Assembly (NCBI RefSeq): GCF_000508085.1
Contig: NZ_KI669560.1
Location: 216,219-280,218, forward strand
Length of the DNA: 64,000 nucleotides
Direction of reading: 5' to 3'
DNA from: Sediminibacterium sp. C3
GTDB lineage: Bacteria; Bacteroidota; Bacteroidia; Chitinophagales; Chitinophagaceae
In this document: in pieces, positions 43,149 to 52,343 of the stretch
Numbering within the stretch: the stretch's first letter is position 1
How the letters are laid out: each line of letters begins with the position of its first letter
Translations under genes and position numbers: made by a program
The notes under the pieces: generated by a model
Databases searched by the model: none
Told to the model about the DNA's origin: nothing
What the model saw: only the letters and a program-made list of their open reading frames with translations

Positions 43149-43811
43149 ATGAAGACATTTAACTGGAGAGAATGGCTCATCATTGTAATCTGCATTGGTT
43201 TACCTATTGCATATCTGGCCAGTATTTACGGGTCATTGCCCGATATTGTACCCACCCATTTCAATCACAAGGGAGAAGTAGATGGAAGGGGTGAAAAATC
43301 AACCCTGCTTGTGATGACACTATTCATGACAGGGATATCACTATTCACTTATTTTCTGGTTAAATATGCCAACAAAATAGATCCGAAAAAATCCGGTCAG
43401 TCGCCTGAGTTGTTGCAAAAAATTGCCTACATGCTGCTCGTTTTTCTGAGTGCCATACAAATGGTGATTATTCATTCAACTCAAACCGGCAGCCTGGAAG
43501 GAAACAAATATTTGTTGCCGCTGATTGGCTTGTTATTTGCCGGATTAGGCAATTTTATGCACAGCATTAAACCCAACTACTTTATAGGAATGCGTCTGCC
43601 CTGGACTTTGGAAGACCCTGAGAACTGGAGAAAAACACATCAGATTGGCAGCAAGCTCTGGATGGCAGGGGGAATTGCAATTGCCTTTATTACTCCTTTT
43701 TTTAACGGTGCTCCTGGATTCACAATGACCATGGCAATACTGGCAGTTATTGTTATTTATCCTATGATTTACTCCTATCGATTCTATAAAAAACAGCAAC
43801 ATGAGAAATAA
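43149..43811 (+). CDS. sdpI: SdpI-family immunity-type membrane protein
   Basis: 220 residues. N-terminal DUF1648 region (LPDIVPTHFNHKGEVDGRGE), four or more membrane helices, then the SdpI block NYFIGMRLPWTLEDPENWRK. In Bacillus SdpI protects against the SDP cannibalism toxin and signals to SdpR. It is 5 bases after sdpR. No sdpABC toxin genes are present here, which is usual for Bacteroidota copies; these may confer protection against foreign peptides or respond to envelope stress. Confidence 0.88.
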   Translation: MKTFNWREWLIIVICIGLPIAYLASIYGSLPDIVPTHFNHKGEVDGRGEKSTLLVMTLFMTGISLFTYFLVKYANKIDPKKSGQSPELLQKIAYMLLVFLSAIQMVIIHSTQTGSLEGNKYLLPLIGLLFAGLGNFMHSIKPNYFIGMRLPWTLEDPENWRKTHQIGSKLWMAGGIAIAFITPFFNGAPGFTMTMAILAVIVIYPMIYSYRFYKKQQHEK

Positions 43812-45231
43812 ATGGATACACTTTTTTTTGGTCACTGTACTGATTGGAAAGAATAGTATTGCTCAGGATATTACGGGTATATGGAAAGGCGGCTTAAGCA
43901 TCAATGGAAATGCTTTGCCCCTGGTTTTTACCATTACAAAATCGGGCACGCAATTAGCTTCCACTTTTGATAGCCCTGCACAAAATGCATTTGGCATTAG
44001 TACTGGCTCTACAGAGCTGAAGAACGATAGTCTGGTCATTAGAATACCATTAATTAACGGGAGTTATACAGGGAAATGGAATGGAGCAGATAGTATTTAC
44101 GGAACTTTTCAACAGGGAAATTTCAAAGCTCCGATGGTGCTTTTAAAATCAAAAGAGGGTAAAGCAAGCAAGCCTGAAATAAAAAGGCCACAGACGCCTC
44201 AGCCGCCTTTTGACTATTCCATTGAAGAAGTAAATTACAGCAATCAGGAAGGTACAGTTCAGTTTGGAGGAACACTCACCCTTCCGAAAAACAAAAAAGA
44301 TTTCCCTACCGTAATACTTATCTCCGGCAGTGGTTCACAGGACAGAGACGGATCTATGTTTGATCATAAAATTTATTGGGTACTGGCAGATTATTTAACC
44401 AAAGCAGGAATTGGGGTTTTAAGAGTTGACGACAGAGGGGTGGGAAAAACAAGTCTGGGGCCTAATCCAACCCAACTCACCAGTGAAAGTTTTGCCAAAG
44501 ATGTTGAAGCAGGATTGAGTTATTTAAAAAGCAGAAAAGAGATTAATGCTAAAAAACTGGGATTGATCGGGCATAGCGAAGGAGGCATGATTGCCCCAAT
44601 GGTTGCTGTCCGTAACAAGAACGTATCCTTTATTGCTTTGCTTGCAGGACCGGGTGTTCCGGGATATGAAATCTGGAACGGACAAATGCGTCGGAACTTT
44701 ATTAAACCTAACCTGAACGCAGAAGATTATAATAAAGCAGCCAACTTGGTGAACAAAATGAATTCACCCTTCCGTTTCAGCACTTCAGCCGATACCATTA
44801 AGAAAAAAATGGAAGCTGTATATGCAGATTGGAAAGCAACAAACTCAACTATTGATGAAAACAAATTATTCCTGGCTACCGGAATCAATCCATACAAAAC
44901 GCTGGTAAATCAATTTGCTTCGGGTCTTGTATGGTTACAATATTTTTTAAACTATGAACCTTTCGAGAATCTATCCAAAGTAAAATTGCCTGTTCTGGCC
45001 ATCAATGGATCCTATGATATTCAGGTCTTGGCCAATGAAAATATCAATGGGATAGAAAAAGCCTTAAAAAAAGCAGGCAACAAACAATACGAAGTAAAAA
45101 TAATACCCTCATTAAACCATTTGTTTCAAACGGCCCAAAGCCCTGAGCAATCTTACGGAAGCATAGAAGAAAGCTTTGCGCCGGTTGCTTTAGAAAAAAT
45201 AAGCAACTGGATCTTATCGCTGCATAAATGA
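43801..45231 (+). CDS. Secreted alpha/beta hydrolase
   Basis: 476 residues. A signal peptide (about 1-21, SIAQ) precedes an N-terminal beta domain (about 25-120) and an alpha/beta hydrolase domain (about 150-476). The nucleophile elbow is LIGHSEGGM; the oxyanion region is ISGSGSQDRDGS; SLNHLFQ near the end holds the catalytic His. It is an esterase or peptidase-like hydrolase of unknown substrate, periplasmic. It overlaps sdpI by 11 bases and the AcpH-like gene by 4, so these are probably one transcript. Confidence 0.87.
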   Translation: MRNKWIHFFLVTVLIGKNSIAQDITGIWKGGLSINGNALPLVFTITKSGTQLASTFDSPAQNAFGISTGSTELKNDSLVIRIPLINGSYTGKWNGADSIYGTFQQGNFKAPMVLLKSKEGKASKPEIKRPQTPQPPFDYSIEEVNYSNQEGTVQFGGTLTLPKNKKDFPTVILISGSGSQDRDGSMFDHKIYWVLADYLTKAGIGVLRVDDRGVGKTSLGPNPTQLTSESFAKDVEAGLSYLKSRKEINAKKLGLIGHSEGGMIAPMVAVRNKNVSFIALLAGPGVPGYEIWNGQMRRNFIKPNLNAEDYNKAANLVNKMNSPFRFSTSADTIKKKMEAVYADWKATNSTIDENKLFLATGINPYKTLVNQFASGLVWLQYFLNYEPFENLSKVKLPVLAINGSYDIQVLANENINGIEKALKKAGNKQYEVKIIPSLNHLFQTAQSPEQSYGSIEESFAPVALEKISNWILSLHK

Positions 45232-45821
45232 ATTATTTAGCCCACGCATACTTTTCCTTTGATCATCCAGAAATTCTGGCAGGTAATATGATCAGTGATT
45301 TCGTTAAAGGGAAAAAACAGTTTGATTATCCAATAGGAATTCAAAAAGGGATTCGTTTGCACCGGGCTATTGATATGTACACCGATGATCATTCGATAAC
45401 CAAAGAAATCAAAAAGGTCTTCTCCCCGGCCGTTCGTTTATACGCAGGTGCTTTTACAGATATAGTGTACGATCATTTTCTGGCCATCCACCCCAATGAA
45501 TTTAGTGCAGAAGACTGGATGGATTTTACTAAAAAAACCTATGGATTACTAAAACAGCAGCGGGATTGGTTTCCGGAACCATTTTACAGCATGTTCCCTT
45601 ATATGGAGCAACAGAACTGGCTGTTTAATTACCGTTACGAATGGGGCATCGAAAACAGTTTTAAAGGACTGGTAAGAAGGGCCACCTACCTGGAACATTC
45701 CAATAAGGCTTTTGACCTATTCTTAAGCAACTATACTCAGATACAGGAGCTATCCAATCTTTTTCTTACAGATGTTAAAAAATTTGCCATTGGTCAATTT
45801 GAAGAAGGGATAGCGAAATAG
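45228..45821 (+). CDS. Acyl carrier protein phosphodiesterase-family protein
   Basis: 197 residues. MNYLAHAYFSFDHPEILAGN and KGIRLHRAIDMYTDDH are the AcpH/DUF479 signatures, with metal-binding histidines and aspartates of the HD-like helical fold. AcpH removes phosphopantetheine from acyl carrier protein. It overlaps the hydrolase gene by 4 bases (ATGA). It is cytoplasmic. Confidence 0.9.
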   Translation: MNYLAHAYFSFDHPEILAGNMISDFVKGKKQFDYPIGIQKGIRLHRAIDMYTDDHSITKEIKKVFSPAVRLYAGAFTDIVYDHFLAIHPNEFSAEDWMDFTKKTYGLLKQQRDWFPEPFYSMFPYMEQQNWLFNYRYEWGIENSFKGLVRRATYLEHSNKAFDLFLSNYTQIQELSNLFLTDVKKFAIGQFEEGIAK

Positions 45822-45826
45822 GCAAG

Positions 45827-45834
45827 TATATTTG
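45827..45834 (+). promoter_or_regulatory. -7 promoter box (TATATTTG)
   Basis: Exact TAnnTTTG match 16 bases before the ATG at 45851; no -33 TTG at standard spacing. It probably starts the transcript through the DUF2911 gene, metB and beyond. Confidence 0.5.
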
Positions 45835-45850
45835 TAAAAAATATACCCAT

Positions 45851-46423
45851 ATGCGAATCGGACTCCTATTGGCATTTGTATTTGCCTCATTTGCAGGATT
45901 TGCCCAACAAAAACCAACAGAATTAGACAAGTCACCCATGGACATGAGCTATTGGCCAGACAACTACCCCTTGCTTAAAATGAGTGGGAAAGCCAAAAAT
46001 CTGCCCATTGCCAGAGTTATATATGGCCGTCCCTTGAAAAATGGGAGAACCATTTTCGGAGGTATCATAAAATACAATGAACTGTGGAGACTGGGTGCCA
46101 ATGAAGCTACTGAACTGGAAATTTTCAGCCCTGTTAAATTGGCGAACAAGGTATTGCCCAAAGGCAGGTACACATTATTTTGTGTGCCCACAGAAAACAA
46201 ATGGACCATCATTGTAAGTAAGGATAATTTTTGCTGGGGAAGTTTTACCTACGATACCAGAAAAGACATAGCAAGAGCTGAAATTAAACCTGAAACAACG
46301 GAGGAGATAGTGGAAACATTTACCATTTATTTTAAAGATTCAGCAGACAAAGCCAGTCTGGTATTTCTTTGGGATAACCAGAAAGCAGAATTACCCCTTT
46401 CATTAGTAAACGCAAAAAAATAA
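45851..46423 (+). CDS. DUF2911-family secreted protein
   Basis: 190 residues. Signal peptide (about 1-18, GFAQQ) then the DUF2911 pattern: ARVIYGRPLKNGRTIFGGII, WRLGANEATEL, LPKGRYTLFCVPTENKWTII and a late LVFLWDN. The domain is common in Bacteroidota, exported, of unknown function. It lies 4 bases before metB. Confidence 0.87.
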   Translation: MRIGLLLAFVFASFAGFAQQKPTELDKSPMDMSYWPDNYPLLKMSGKAKNLPIARVIYGRPLKNGRTIFGGIIKYNELWRLGANEATELEIFSPVKLANKVLPKGRYTLFCVPTENKWTIIVSKDNFCWGSFTYDTRKDIARAEIKPETTEEIVETFTIYFKDSADKASLVFLWDNQKAELPLSLVNAKK

Positions 46424-46427
46424 CGAT

Positions 46428-47567
46428 ATGAAGATTGCTACCAAATACATTCACGCAGGTGCAGAACCAGATCCTTCTACCGGAGCCATCATGACTCCTA
46501 TCTATCAAACTTCAACCTATGTTCAGGAAGCCCCGGGTGTAAATCAGGGATTTGAATATGCAAGAAGCCAGAATCCAACCAGAAAAGCATTGGAAGAAGC
46601 TTATGCACAAATTGAAAATGGAAAATTCGGACTGGCATTTGGCAGTGGTGTTGCCGCAACCGATGCAGTAATGAAACTATTGTCTCCTGGTGATGAAGTA
46701 ATTGCAGCCAATGATATGTACGGTGGCACTTATCGTTTGTTTTCAAAAGTATACGAGCGATTTGGCATTGTATTTACCTATGTAGACACCACAGATATCC
46801 ATAATATCAAGAATGCAGTAAGCCCCAAAACAAAACTTATCTGGATTGAAACACCTACCAATCCGTTAATGAATATCACAGATATTGAAGGCACTGCTAC
46901 AATAGCAAAAGCAAACAATGTATTACTATGTGTAGACAATACTTTTGCTTCTCCCTACTTACAGAACCCACTGGATATGGGCGCAGATATTGTAATGCAC
47001 TCTGCCACTAAGTACCTGGGTGGTCATAGCGATGTGATTCAGGGAGCATTGATGATGAACAGCGCAGAGCTAAGAGAGCAATTGTATTTTATTCAGAAGA
47101 GCTGTGGAGCAGTTCCCGGCCCAATGGATTGCTTCCTGGTATTAAGAGGAATCAAGACTTTGCACTTGCGCATGCAGAGACATTGCGAAAACGGAAGAAC
47201 CATTGCTCATTGGTTAAGAAAACATCCTAAAGTTGGTAAAGTATACTGGTGTGGTTTTGAAGATAATCCCAACTATGCCATTGCCAGAAAACAGATGCGC
47301 GATTTTGGTGGCATGCTTTCCTTTGAATTAAAAGACGATAGCATAGAAGCAGCTAAAAAAGTTTTGTCTTCTACTAAATTATTTTCTTTGGCAGAAAGTC
47401 TGGGAGGCGTAGAAAGTTTAATCAATCATCCCGCCTCTATGACCCATGCTTCTATTCCAAGAGAAAAAAGAATTGCGAATGGATTAAGCGATACCTTAAT
47501 TAGATTAAGCATTGGCGTGGAAGATGCGGATGATTTAATTCATGATTTAGACAATGCTTTAGCATAA
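46428..47567 (+). CDS. metB: Cystathionine gamma-synthase-like PLP enzyme
   Basis: 379 residues of the Cys/Met metabolism PLP family. Motifs: YARSQNPTRKALEEAYAQIE, FGSGVAATDAVM, CVDNTFASPYLQNPLD, and MHSATKYLGGHSDV with the PLP lysine; the C-terminal SLGGVESLINHPASMTH block follows. It joins O-acyl-homoserine and cysteine, or cleaves cystathionine. Synthase and lyase are hard to separate by sequence; the metB name is the usual annotation. It is followed without a gap by a serine hydrolase gene. Confidence 0.88.
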   Translation: MKIATKYIHAGAEPDPSTGAIMTPIYQTSTYVQEAPGVNQGFEYARSQNPTRKALEEAYAQIENGKFGLAFGSGVAATDAVMKLLSPGDEVIAANDMYGGTYRLFSKVYERFGIVFTYVDTTDIHNIKNAVSPKTKLIWIETPTNPLMNITDIEGTATIAKANNVLLCVDNTFASPYLQNPLDMGADIVMHSATKYLGGHSDVIQGALMMNSAELREQLYFIQKSCGAVPGPMDCFLVLRGIKTLHLRMQRHCENGRTIAHWLRKHPKVGKVYWCGFEDNPNYAIARKQMRDFGGMLSFELKDDSIEAAKKVLSSTKLFSLAESLGGVESLINHPASMTHASIPREKRIANGLSDTLIRLSIGVEDADDLIHDLDNALA

Positions 47568-48623
47568 ATGAAAAGATTCAACGGTTGTTTAATTGGATTG
47601 TTCTGCTTGGCACAAGTAGTGCATGCACAGGACAATATTGCTTTGGCCATTCAGACGAAAGTAGACAGTGTTTTTAAATTAAATACAGTGCCGGGTATTT
47701 ATATTGCCAGTTCTGTAAATGGGCAGCGCCAGTTTTTCAGTGCCGGAGTAGCAGATAAACAAACCAACCAGCCGTTTACTCCAAACACACAATTTGAAAT
47801 AGGAAGTATCAGCAAAACATTTACTGCTTTTATACTTGAATCGGTATTACAAGCCAATGGCCTGGCCGATACCAGCTTAATGGTGCAATTCTTACCTGAT
47901 AGTTTAAGAAACAATCCATTGATCTTACCCATTCAATTGGTGCATTTAATGAACCACACATCTGGTTTGCCCAGATTGCCAGAGAATATGGGCATTCCAA
48001 AAGATCGCTTACAACCTTATGCCGACTATGATCTTGAAAACCTCTATTTCTATTTGAGCAAAACAGAACCCAGAACATTTGGCAAAGTGGCTTATTCAAA
48101 TTTAGGTGCAGGACTAGCAGGATTGATTGCTCAAAATATCAGTGGCAAAAGCTATGAGAAATTACTAAACCAGTACATTAATCAACCTTTTCAACTGAAG
48201 CATACAGGTTTGCAAGCAGCAAAAAAAATGCCCAAAGCAATCGGATTTTTTGGAAACGAACCAGCTGCTTACTGGGACATGAGTATATTAGCTGGGGCCG
48301 GTGGCATTAAATCGGACGCTACTGATTTGTTGCAATACCTTGAATTTATGGCCAGTAAGGCAACCCACCCGGTGGTTCAATCTGTGCTATCTAAAACCGC
48401 CAGGCTAAATGACCGGATAGCCATTGCCAAAGGCTGGCATACCCTTGAACAATCTGGCAAAACGCTGATGTATTGGCATAACGGCGGAACATATGGGTTC
48501 TCTACTTTTGCTGCATTTAATCCCAAAAATCAACATTGTATTGTGGTAGTGATTAATGCATTCAGCAAGAATGATATTGCAGACAAGCTGGGCATTGAAA
48601 TCATGACCCACTTATTAAATTAG
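47568..48623 (+). CDS. Serine hydrolase (beta-lactamase/class C-like)
   Basis: 351 residues. Signal peptide (about 1-20, VVHAQ). Active-site motifs are in order: SISKTF (S-x-x-K), YSNLG (Y-x-N) and HNGGTYG (H-x-G). These are the signatures of family S12 serine hydrolases, D-alanyl-D-alanine peptidases and esterases. It is periplasmic. Nothing marks it as a true antibiotic beta-lactamase. The ATG directly follows the metB stop. Confidence 0.9.
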   Translation: MKRFNGCLIGLFCLAQVVHAQDNIALAIQTKVDSVFKLNTVPGIYIASSVNGQRQFFSAGVADKQTNQPFTPNTQFEIGSISKTFTAFILESVLQANGLADTSLMVQFLPDSLRNNPLILPIQLVHLMNHTSGLPRLPENMGIPKDRLQPYADYDLENLYFYLSKTEPRTFGKVAYSNLGAGLAGLIAQNISGKSYEKLLNQYINQPFQLKHTGLQAAKKMPKAIGFFGNEPAAYWDMSILAGAGGIKSDATDLLQYLEFMASKATHPVVQSVLSKTARLNDRIAIAKGWHTLEQSGKTLMYWHNGGTYGFSTFAAFNPKNQHCIVVVINAFSKNDIADKLGIEIMTHLLN

Positions 48624-48627
48624 TGGA

Positions 48628-49400
48628 ATGGAAGCCACGGAGAAATTACAGGCCTTTTTCAATAGAAAAGTAAAAGAGTACAATCAGCCTGGCTTTATTG
48701 CCGCTGATCCTGTTTGCATTCCCCACTTATTTACGAAGAAACAAGACATAGAAATAGCCGGATTTTTTGCGGCCATTTTTGCCTGGGGGAACAGAACCAC
48801 CATTATTCAAAAATCCAGAGAACTGATGCAGCTGATGAATATGCAGCCACATCAGTTTTGTCTGGAAGCAGGCCCTGCTGAGCTAAAAAAACTCGAGGCC
48901 TTTAAACACCGCACTTTTAATGCAACCGACTTATTATACTGCGTTGAATTTTTCAGGGAACACTATCAGCAATTTGATTCCCTTGAAAATGCATTCATGC
49001 CCGGAAATAAGCCTCCTGATTCTGTAAAAGAGGCTCTTAGTTATTTTCATCATTATTTTTTTCTTTAGAAGATGCTCCGCTAAGAACCCGTAAACATATA
49101 TCAACTCCCGAAAAAGGGTCTAGTTGTAAAAGGCTGAATATGTTTTTGAGATGGATGGTAAGAAAGGACAAGCAGGGTGTAGACTTTGGCATTTGGAATC
49201 AGATAAAACTCCACCAACTCATTTGCCCTATTGATGTTCATGTGGCCAGGGTGGCAAAAAGATTTCAGTTATTAGATCGTAAACAAACAGACTGGCAAGC
49301 TGCAGAAGAATTGACCAGCTATTTAAAAAAACTGGACCCTAAAGATCCCGCCAAATACGACTTTGCTCTCTTTGGCCTGGGAGTGATTGAGAAATATTAA
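48628..49400 (+). pseudogene. TIGR02757-family protein, frameshifted
   Basis: Two frames join at a run of seven T (49056-49062). One extra T restores a 257-residue protein reading HHYFFSLEDAPLRTRKHIST across the junction, the full family length. Signatures include DPVCIPHLFTKKQD, FAAIFAWGNRTT and ICPIDVHVARVAKRFQLL, which resembles HhH-type DNA glycosylase folds. Function is unknown. The T7 tract and following CTT are the same as at the second break of the VKOR fusion at 767-2387. A sequence error is the simplest reading; a -1 slip on T TTT TTT is possible. Confidence 0.8.
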
Positions 49401-49408
49401 ATTTAACT

Positions 49409-49693
49409 ATGGCTGAACCCATTCTAGATATTGCAACCATTGAACAGCTGAACAAAGCAGATTTAATCAAGGCCATTGACTGGCTTATCTCGAGGGATTT
49501 TGAAAAACTGGTTTTTATTCTTTATCGAATTGATGTAAGCGAAGCAAAAATCAAAATCCTTTTAGACCAGGCTAATACAACGGATGCTGCACCTGTGATT
49601 GCAGAAGCCATCATGCAGCGACTGGAAGAGAAAAAAGCCTCCCGCGAAAAATACAAACAAGATCCTACCGCTTCCGATGAAGAAAAGTGGTAG
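49409..49693 (+). CDS. Conserved hypothetical protein
   Basis: 94 residues that I cannot assign. The sequence is soluble, acidic at the start and helical, with an Asp/Glu-rich middle and a charged Lys/Glu tail (RLEEKKASREKYK). No signal peptide, membrane segment or motif is visible. It follows the TIGR02757 gene by 8 bases and is convergent with the GH9 fusion gene 5 bases further on. Confidence 0.6.
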   Translation: MAEPILDIATIEQLNKADLIKAIDWLISRDFEKLVFILYRIDVSEAKIKILLDQANTTDAAPVIAEAIMQRLEEKKASREKYKQDPTASDEEKW

Positions 49694-49698
49694 TGAAA

Positions 49699-52269
49699 TC
49701 AATTGATTAACTCATCAATCCTTTTAATAGAATGCCCCTTGCTTCGCAGCAAACGAATAATAGCAGGCAGTTCATTGTAGAGTTTTTCTTTTCGTCTGGG
49801 ATCAGTACCCACGTGTAACAATAAAATATTGCCATTCAATTTTCCGGGGGTTGCTGCCAAATCTTTTAGCTTATTCATCAACGCAGCATTGGATTGGTAA
49901 CTATTTCCCATTTCGGGCCAGGTATAGTCTGCATTGGTATAAGTTCCCGGAGTAAAACTGAATAATCGAAGTCCGTTCCAATCGCACCAGTTGGCCACAC
50001 TGTCATTCCACCATTCATATGGTGGAATAAATAATTTACTGTCTCGTGTATCAATTCCCAGGTCTTCCATGGCCTGAAAATTTTTCTTCAGGTCCGTATG
50101 AAAAGAATCATAGCTTACCAATAAATGATTCCGATTTGTCCAATCATTGTAAAGCAAATGATTGTTGCTATGTGCTCCCAGATAATGATTGTTTTTTTGC
50201 AAAGCTTTTATACCTTTTGTAAATGCAGGATTACGATAAAATCTTCCGGTGAAAAAGAAACCCGCTTTTACTTTTTCGCGGGCCAGAATCTGTTCAACCG
50301 TTGTTAATCCCTCCGCATATTCATCTCCTGTAAAAACCAATGCTACAGCAGGTTCTGCGGGATTCAACGATTTAACAACCGCACCCATTTGATAAATAGG
50401 AATAGCTGCTGGAGTTCCTGGTTTTGTATTGATATTACTCATGTTTATACTACTGTGCAGTTTTCTATCGCCATTTGTTGACTTTACAGGAGCTAGCCCT
50501 TCCTGCTCCTTAGCTGCGAGCAGATAAACCAAGCTGGCTGTTCCATCCATAGTTGGTTCATTGGTGCTATAATCGCCATAATCATCGTGATATACGGCCA
50601 AGTCACTTTGGAATTCGGCGTATTCATCCGGATCATTCAACTGAATGCCAATTAAATTTTTATAGATGCTGGTATAAACAGGCCCATCCACTAATCCTCC
50701 GTTGATTGGATAGTTCTTGATATGTGTAAAGGCAGAATGTGGATCTACGGGTGTATCGCCCCATTCAGGCAATCCGTATACCATGCTGGTACCCCAGGGA
50801 TTGCAACCAAACAACCAATCGATATTGGCCTGTGCCAGTTCATCAAATTCTTTGCTACCCGTTAAGTTGCTATACCAAAGACATTGAATGGCAAACGAAA
50901 CGGTTAAATTATTGCTACACCAGATAAAAGGGACTCCTCTGTAAAAAACGTTATGTTTTGCTTTGTTCCAAACACCCTCTATTCCCTTACGATAAAACTG
51001 AATAATGGTATCTCTTCTCTTGTCTTTCAATTGTTTGGCCAGTTCATAATGTCCCAGGTTAATGAAAGGATACCATTGATAATGACTGGCAGTGTCTTTG
51101 CCCAACCAGGGTGTAACCGGTTCCTGCAAAGCATATTGAAAAGCTTTATCAGCAGCAGTCTGATCTTTGGCAATCAGCATGGCAGAAGCCAGTTCCATAT
51201 CATCTACCCAATTGTCTTCTGCATAAATATAGGGCGAGCGTACTGAAGCAGTTTGTGTAACTCCAGGCTTAATAAAAGCATATTCATAGGCAGATAAAGA
51301 TTTGGTTGCATACAAATCTGCTTGCGGTGTGCCTTTAAAAAGTTGGGAAGCCAGTGAGAAAGCTGCACTGAACTTGGCAGCTGTAGAACTGGTACCCTTG
51401 GTATTATTTAAAAATTTACCCCGCTGTTGAGGTTCCCCATTAATAAAATAAACAGGGCGCTCAAATCCTCTTCCGTAATAAGCATCTTCTTTGGGAATGC
51501 GCATACTCATATGGTCTCTGTCGTCTGCCAATTGATTAAACATCCAATCTTTACGGGGATGCATTTTTACCAGCCAGTCCAGTCCCCATTTGGCTTCATC
51601 CAAAATATCTGCGCGATTATTCTTGCCTTTCAGACCGTTCCAGTCGTACTGATCAGCAAATACATTTTTGAAATCCCGGTATGCTGCCAGTAAATGAAAA
51701 GTGGCATTGGCCGTGGTAGTACTATATTGTAAATAATCACTGGCATCGTGCCATCCGCCACTGGCGTCAATAATGGTACTATCCGGCAATCCTGCAGCTG
51801 CCCCATACAAAGTATATCCATCATGCGTATGACAACTGTCTTTCAGAAATGGATTATACCCGCTTCTTTGCTGTCGCATGTATTGCAAACAAAAATCGGC
51901 TGTACCCTTGTACACATCATCGTCGATCCTGAATTCAGGAGACTTTACTCCTCCTGCCTTAATATAAAATTTACCCTTCCCTTTGAACGCACTGAAATTA
52001 AGGCGATACCCCATTGCAAAAGGACCATAGGCTCCAAAACGCTGGCCTGCGGTGGTCTTAAACACCACTTGCTTCGATGCTACACTAATTAATTCAAAAT
52101 GCGTTATGGAATCTTGCTCCTTACTAACAAATACAGCCACTTTTGAGCCATTGGGCTGATAACCCAGCTGGTTAATCCGAATCCAGCTATTCTCTTTTGC
52201 AATAAGATTACCCGTAAAAAAAATTAGCAGTGCAGTAAAAAGCACCCGATTAAAATTCAATTTATTCAT
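49699..52269 (-). CDS. Secreted GH9 glycoside hydrolase fused to a polysaccharide deacetylase domain
   Basis: 856 residues. Signal peptide (1-24), N-terminal Ig-like cellulase domain (WIRINQLGYQPNGSKVAVF, about 28-115), a GH9 (alpha/alpha)6 domain (about 120-595) with catalytic acids in GGWHDASDYLQ and STNEPTMDGTAS, and a C-terminal NodB-type domain (about 640-856) with GAHSNNHLLYNDW. The first NodB motif reads VFTGDEYAEG rather than TFDDG, so the deacetylase may be altered or inactive. It would cut beta-1,4-glucans or acetylated glycans outside the inner membrane. No other glycan-degrading genes adjoin it. Confidence 0.87.
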   Translation of the reverse strand: MNKLNFNRVLFTALLIFFTGNLIAKENSWIRINQLGYQPNGSKVAVFVSKEQDSITHFELISVASKQVVFKTTAGQRFGAYGPFAMGYRLNFSAFKGKGKFYIKAGGVKSPEFRIDDDVYKGTADFCLQYMRQQRSGYNPFLKDSCHTHDGYTLYGAAAGLPDSTIIDASGGWHDASDYLQYSTTTANATFHLLAAYRDFKNVFADQYDWNGLKGKNNRADILDEAKWGLDWLVKMHPRKDWMFNQLADDRDHMSMRIPKEDAYYGRGFERPVYFINGEPQQRGKFLNNTKGTSSTAAKFSAAFSLASQLFKGTPQADLYATKSLSAYEYAFIKPGVTQTASVRSPYIYAEDNWVDDMELASAMLIAKDQTAADKAFQYALQEPVTPWLGKDTASHYQWYPFINLGHYELAKQLKDKRRDTIIQFYRKGIEGVWNKAKHNVFYRGVPFIWCSNNLTVSFAIQCLWYSNLTGSKEFDELAQANIDWLFGCNPWGTSMVYGLPEWGDTPVDPHSAFTHIKNYPINGGLVDGPVYTSIYKNLIGIQLNDPDEYAEFQSDLAVYHDDYGDYSTNEPTMDGTASLVYLLAAKEQEGLAPVKSTNGDRKLHSSINMSNINTKPGTPAAIPIYQMGAVVKSLNPAEPAVALVFTGDEYAEGLTTVEQILAREKVKAGFFFTGRFYRNPAFTKGIKALQKNNHYLGAHSNNHLLYNDWTNRNHLLVSYDSFHTDLKKNFQAMEDLGIDTRDSKLFIPPYEWWNDSVANWCDWNGLRLFSFTPGTYTNADYTWPEMGNSYQSNAALMNKLKDLAATPGKLNGNILLLHVGTDPRRKEKLYNELPAIIRLLRSKGHSIKRIDELIN

Positions 52270-52317
52270 GGCAGCAATTATGCCTTAAAGATAAGTGCTA
52301 AGGCAGGCTTTTTAGCC

Positions 52318-52325
52318 TATTTTTG
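52318..52325 (+). promoter_or_regulatory. -7 promoter box (TATTTTTG) beside a small hairpin
   Basis: Exact TAnnTTTG match 18 bases before the ATG at 52344. The five-base stem AGGCT/AGCCT (52306-52319) with a T4 loop overlaps its left edge and could modulate the promoter. Confidence 0.5.
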
Positions 52326-52343
52326 TGACCAAATTGAAAGTGC

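Noticed and set aside
47568..48623. Antibiotic-resistance beta-lactamase
   Set aside because: S-x-x-K, Y-x-N and H-x-G motifs fit the broad S12 serine hydrolase family; nothing specific to resistance enzymes is seen.
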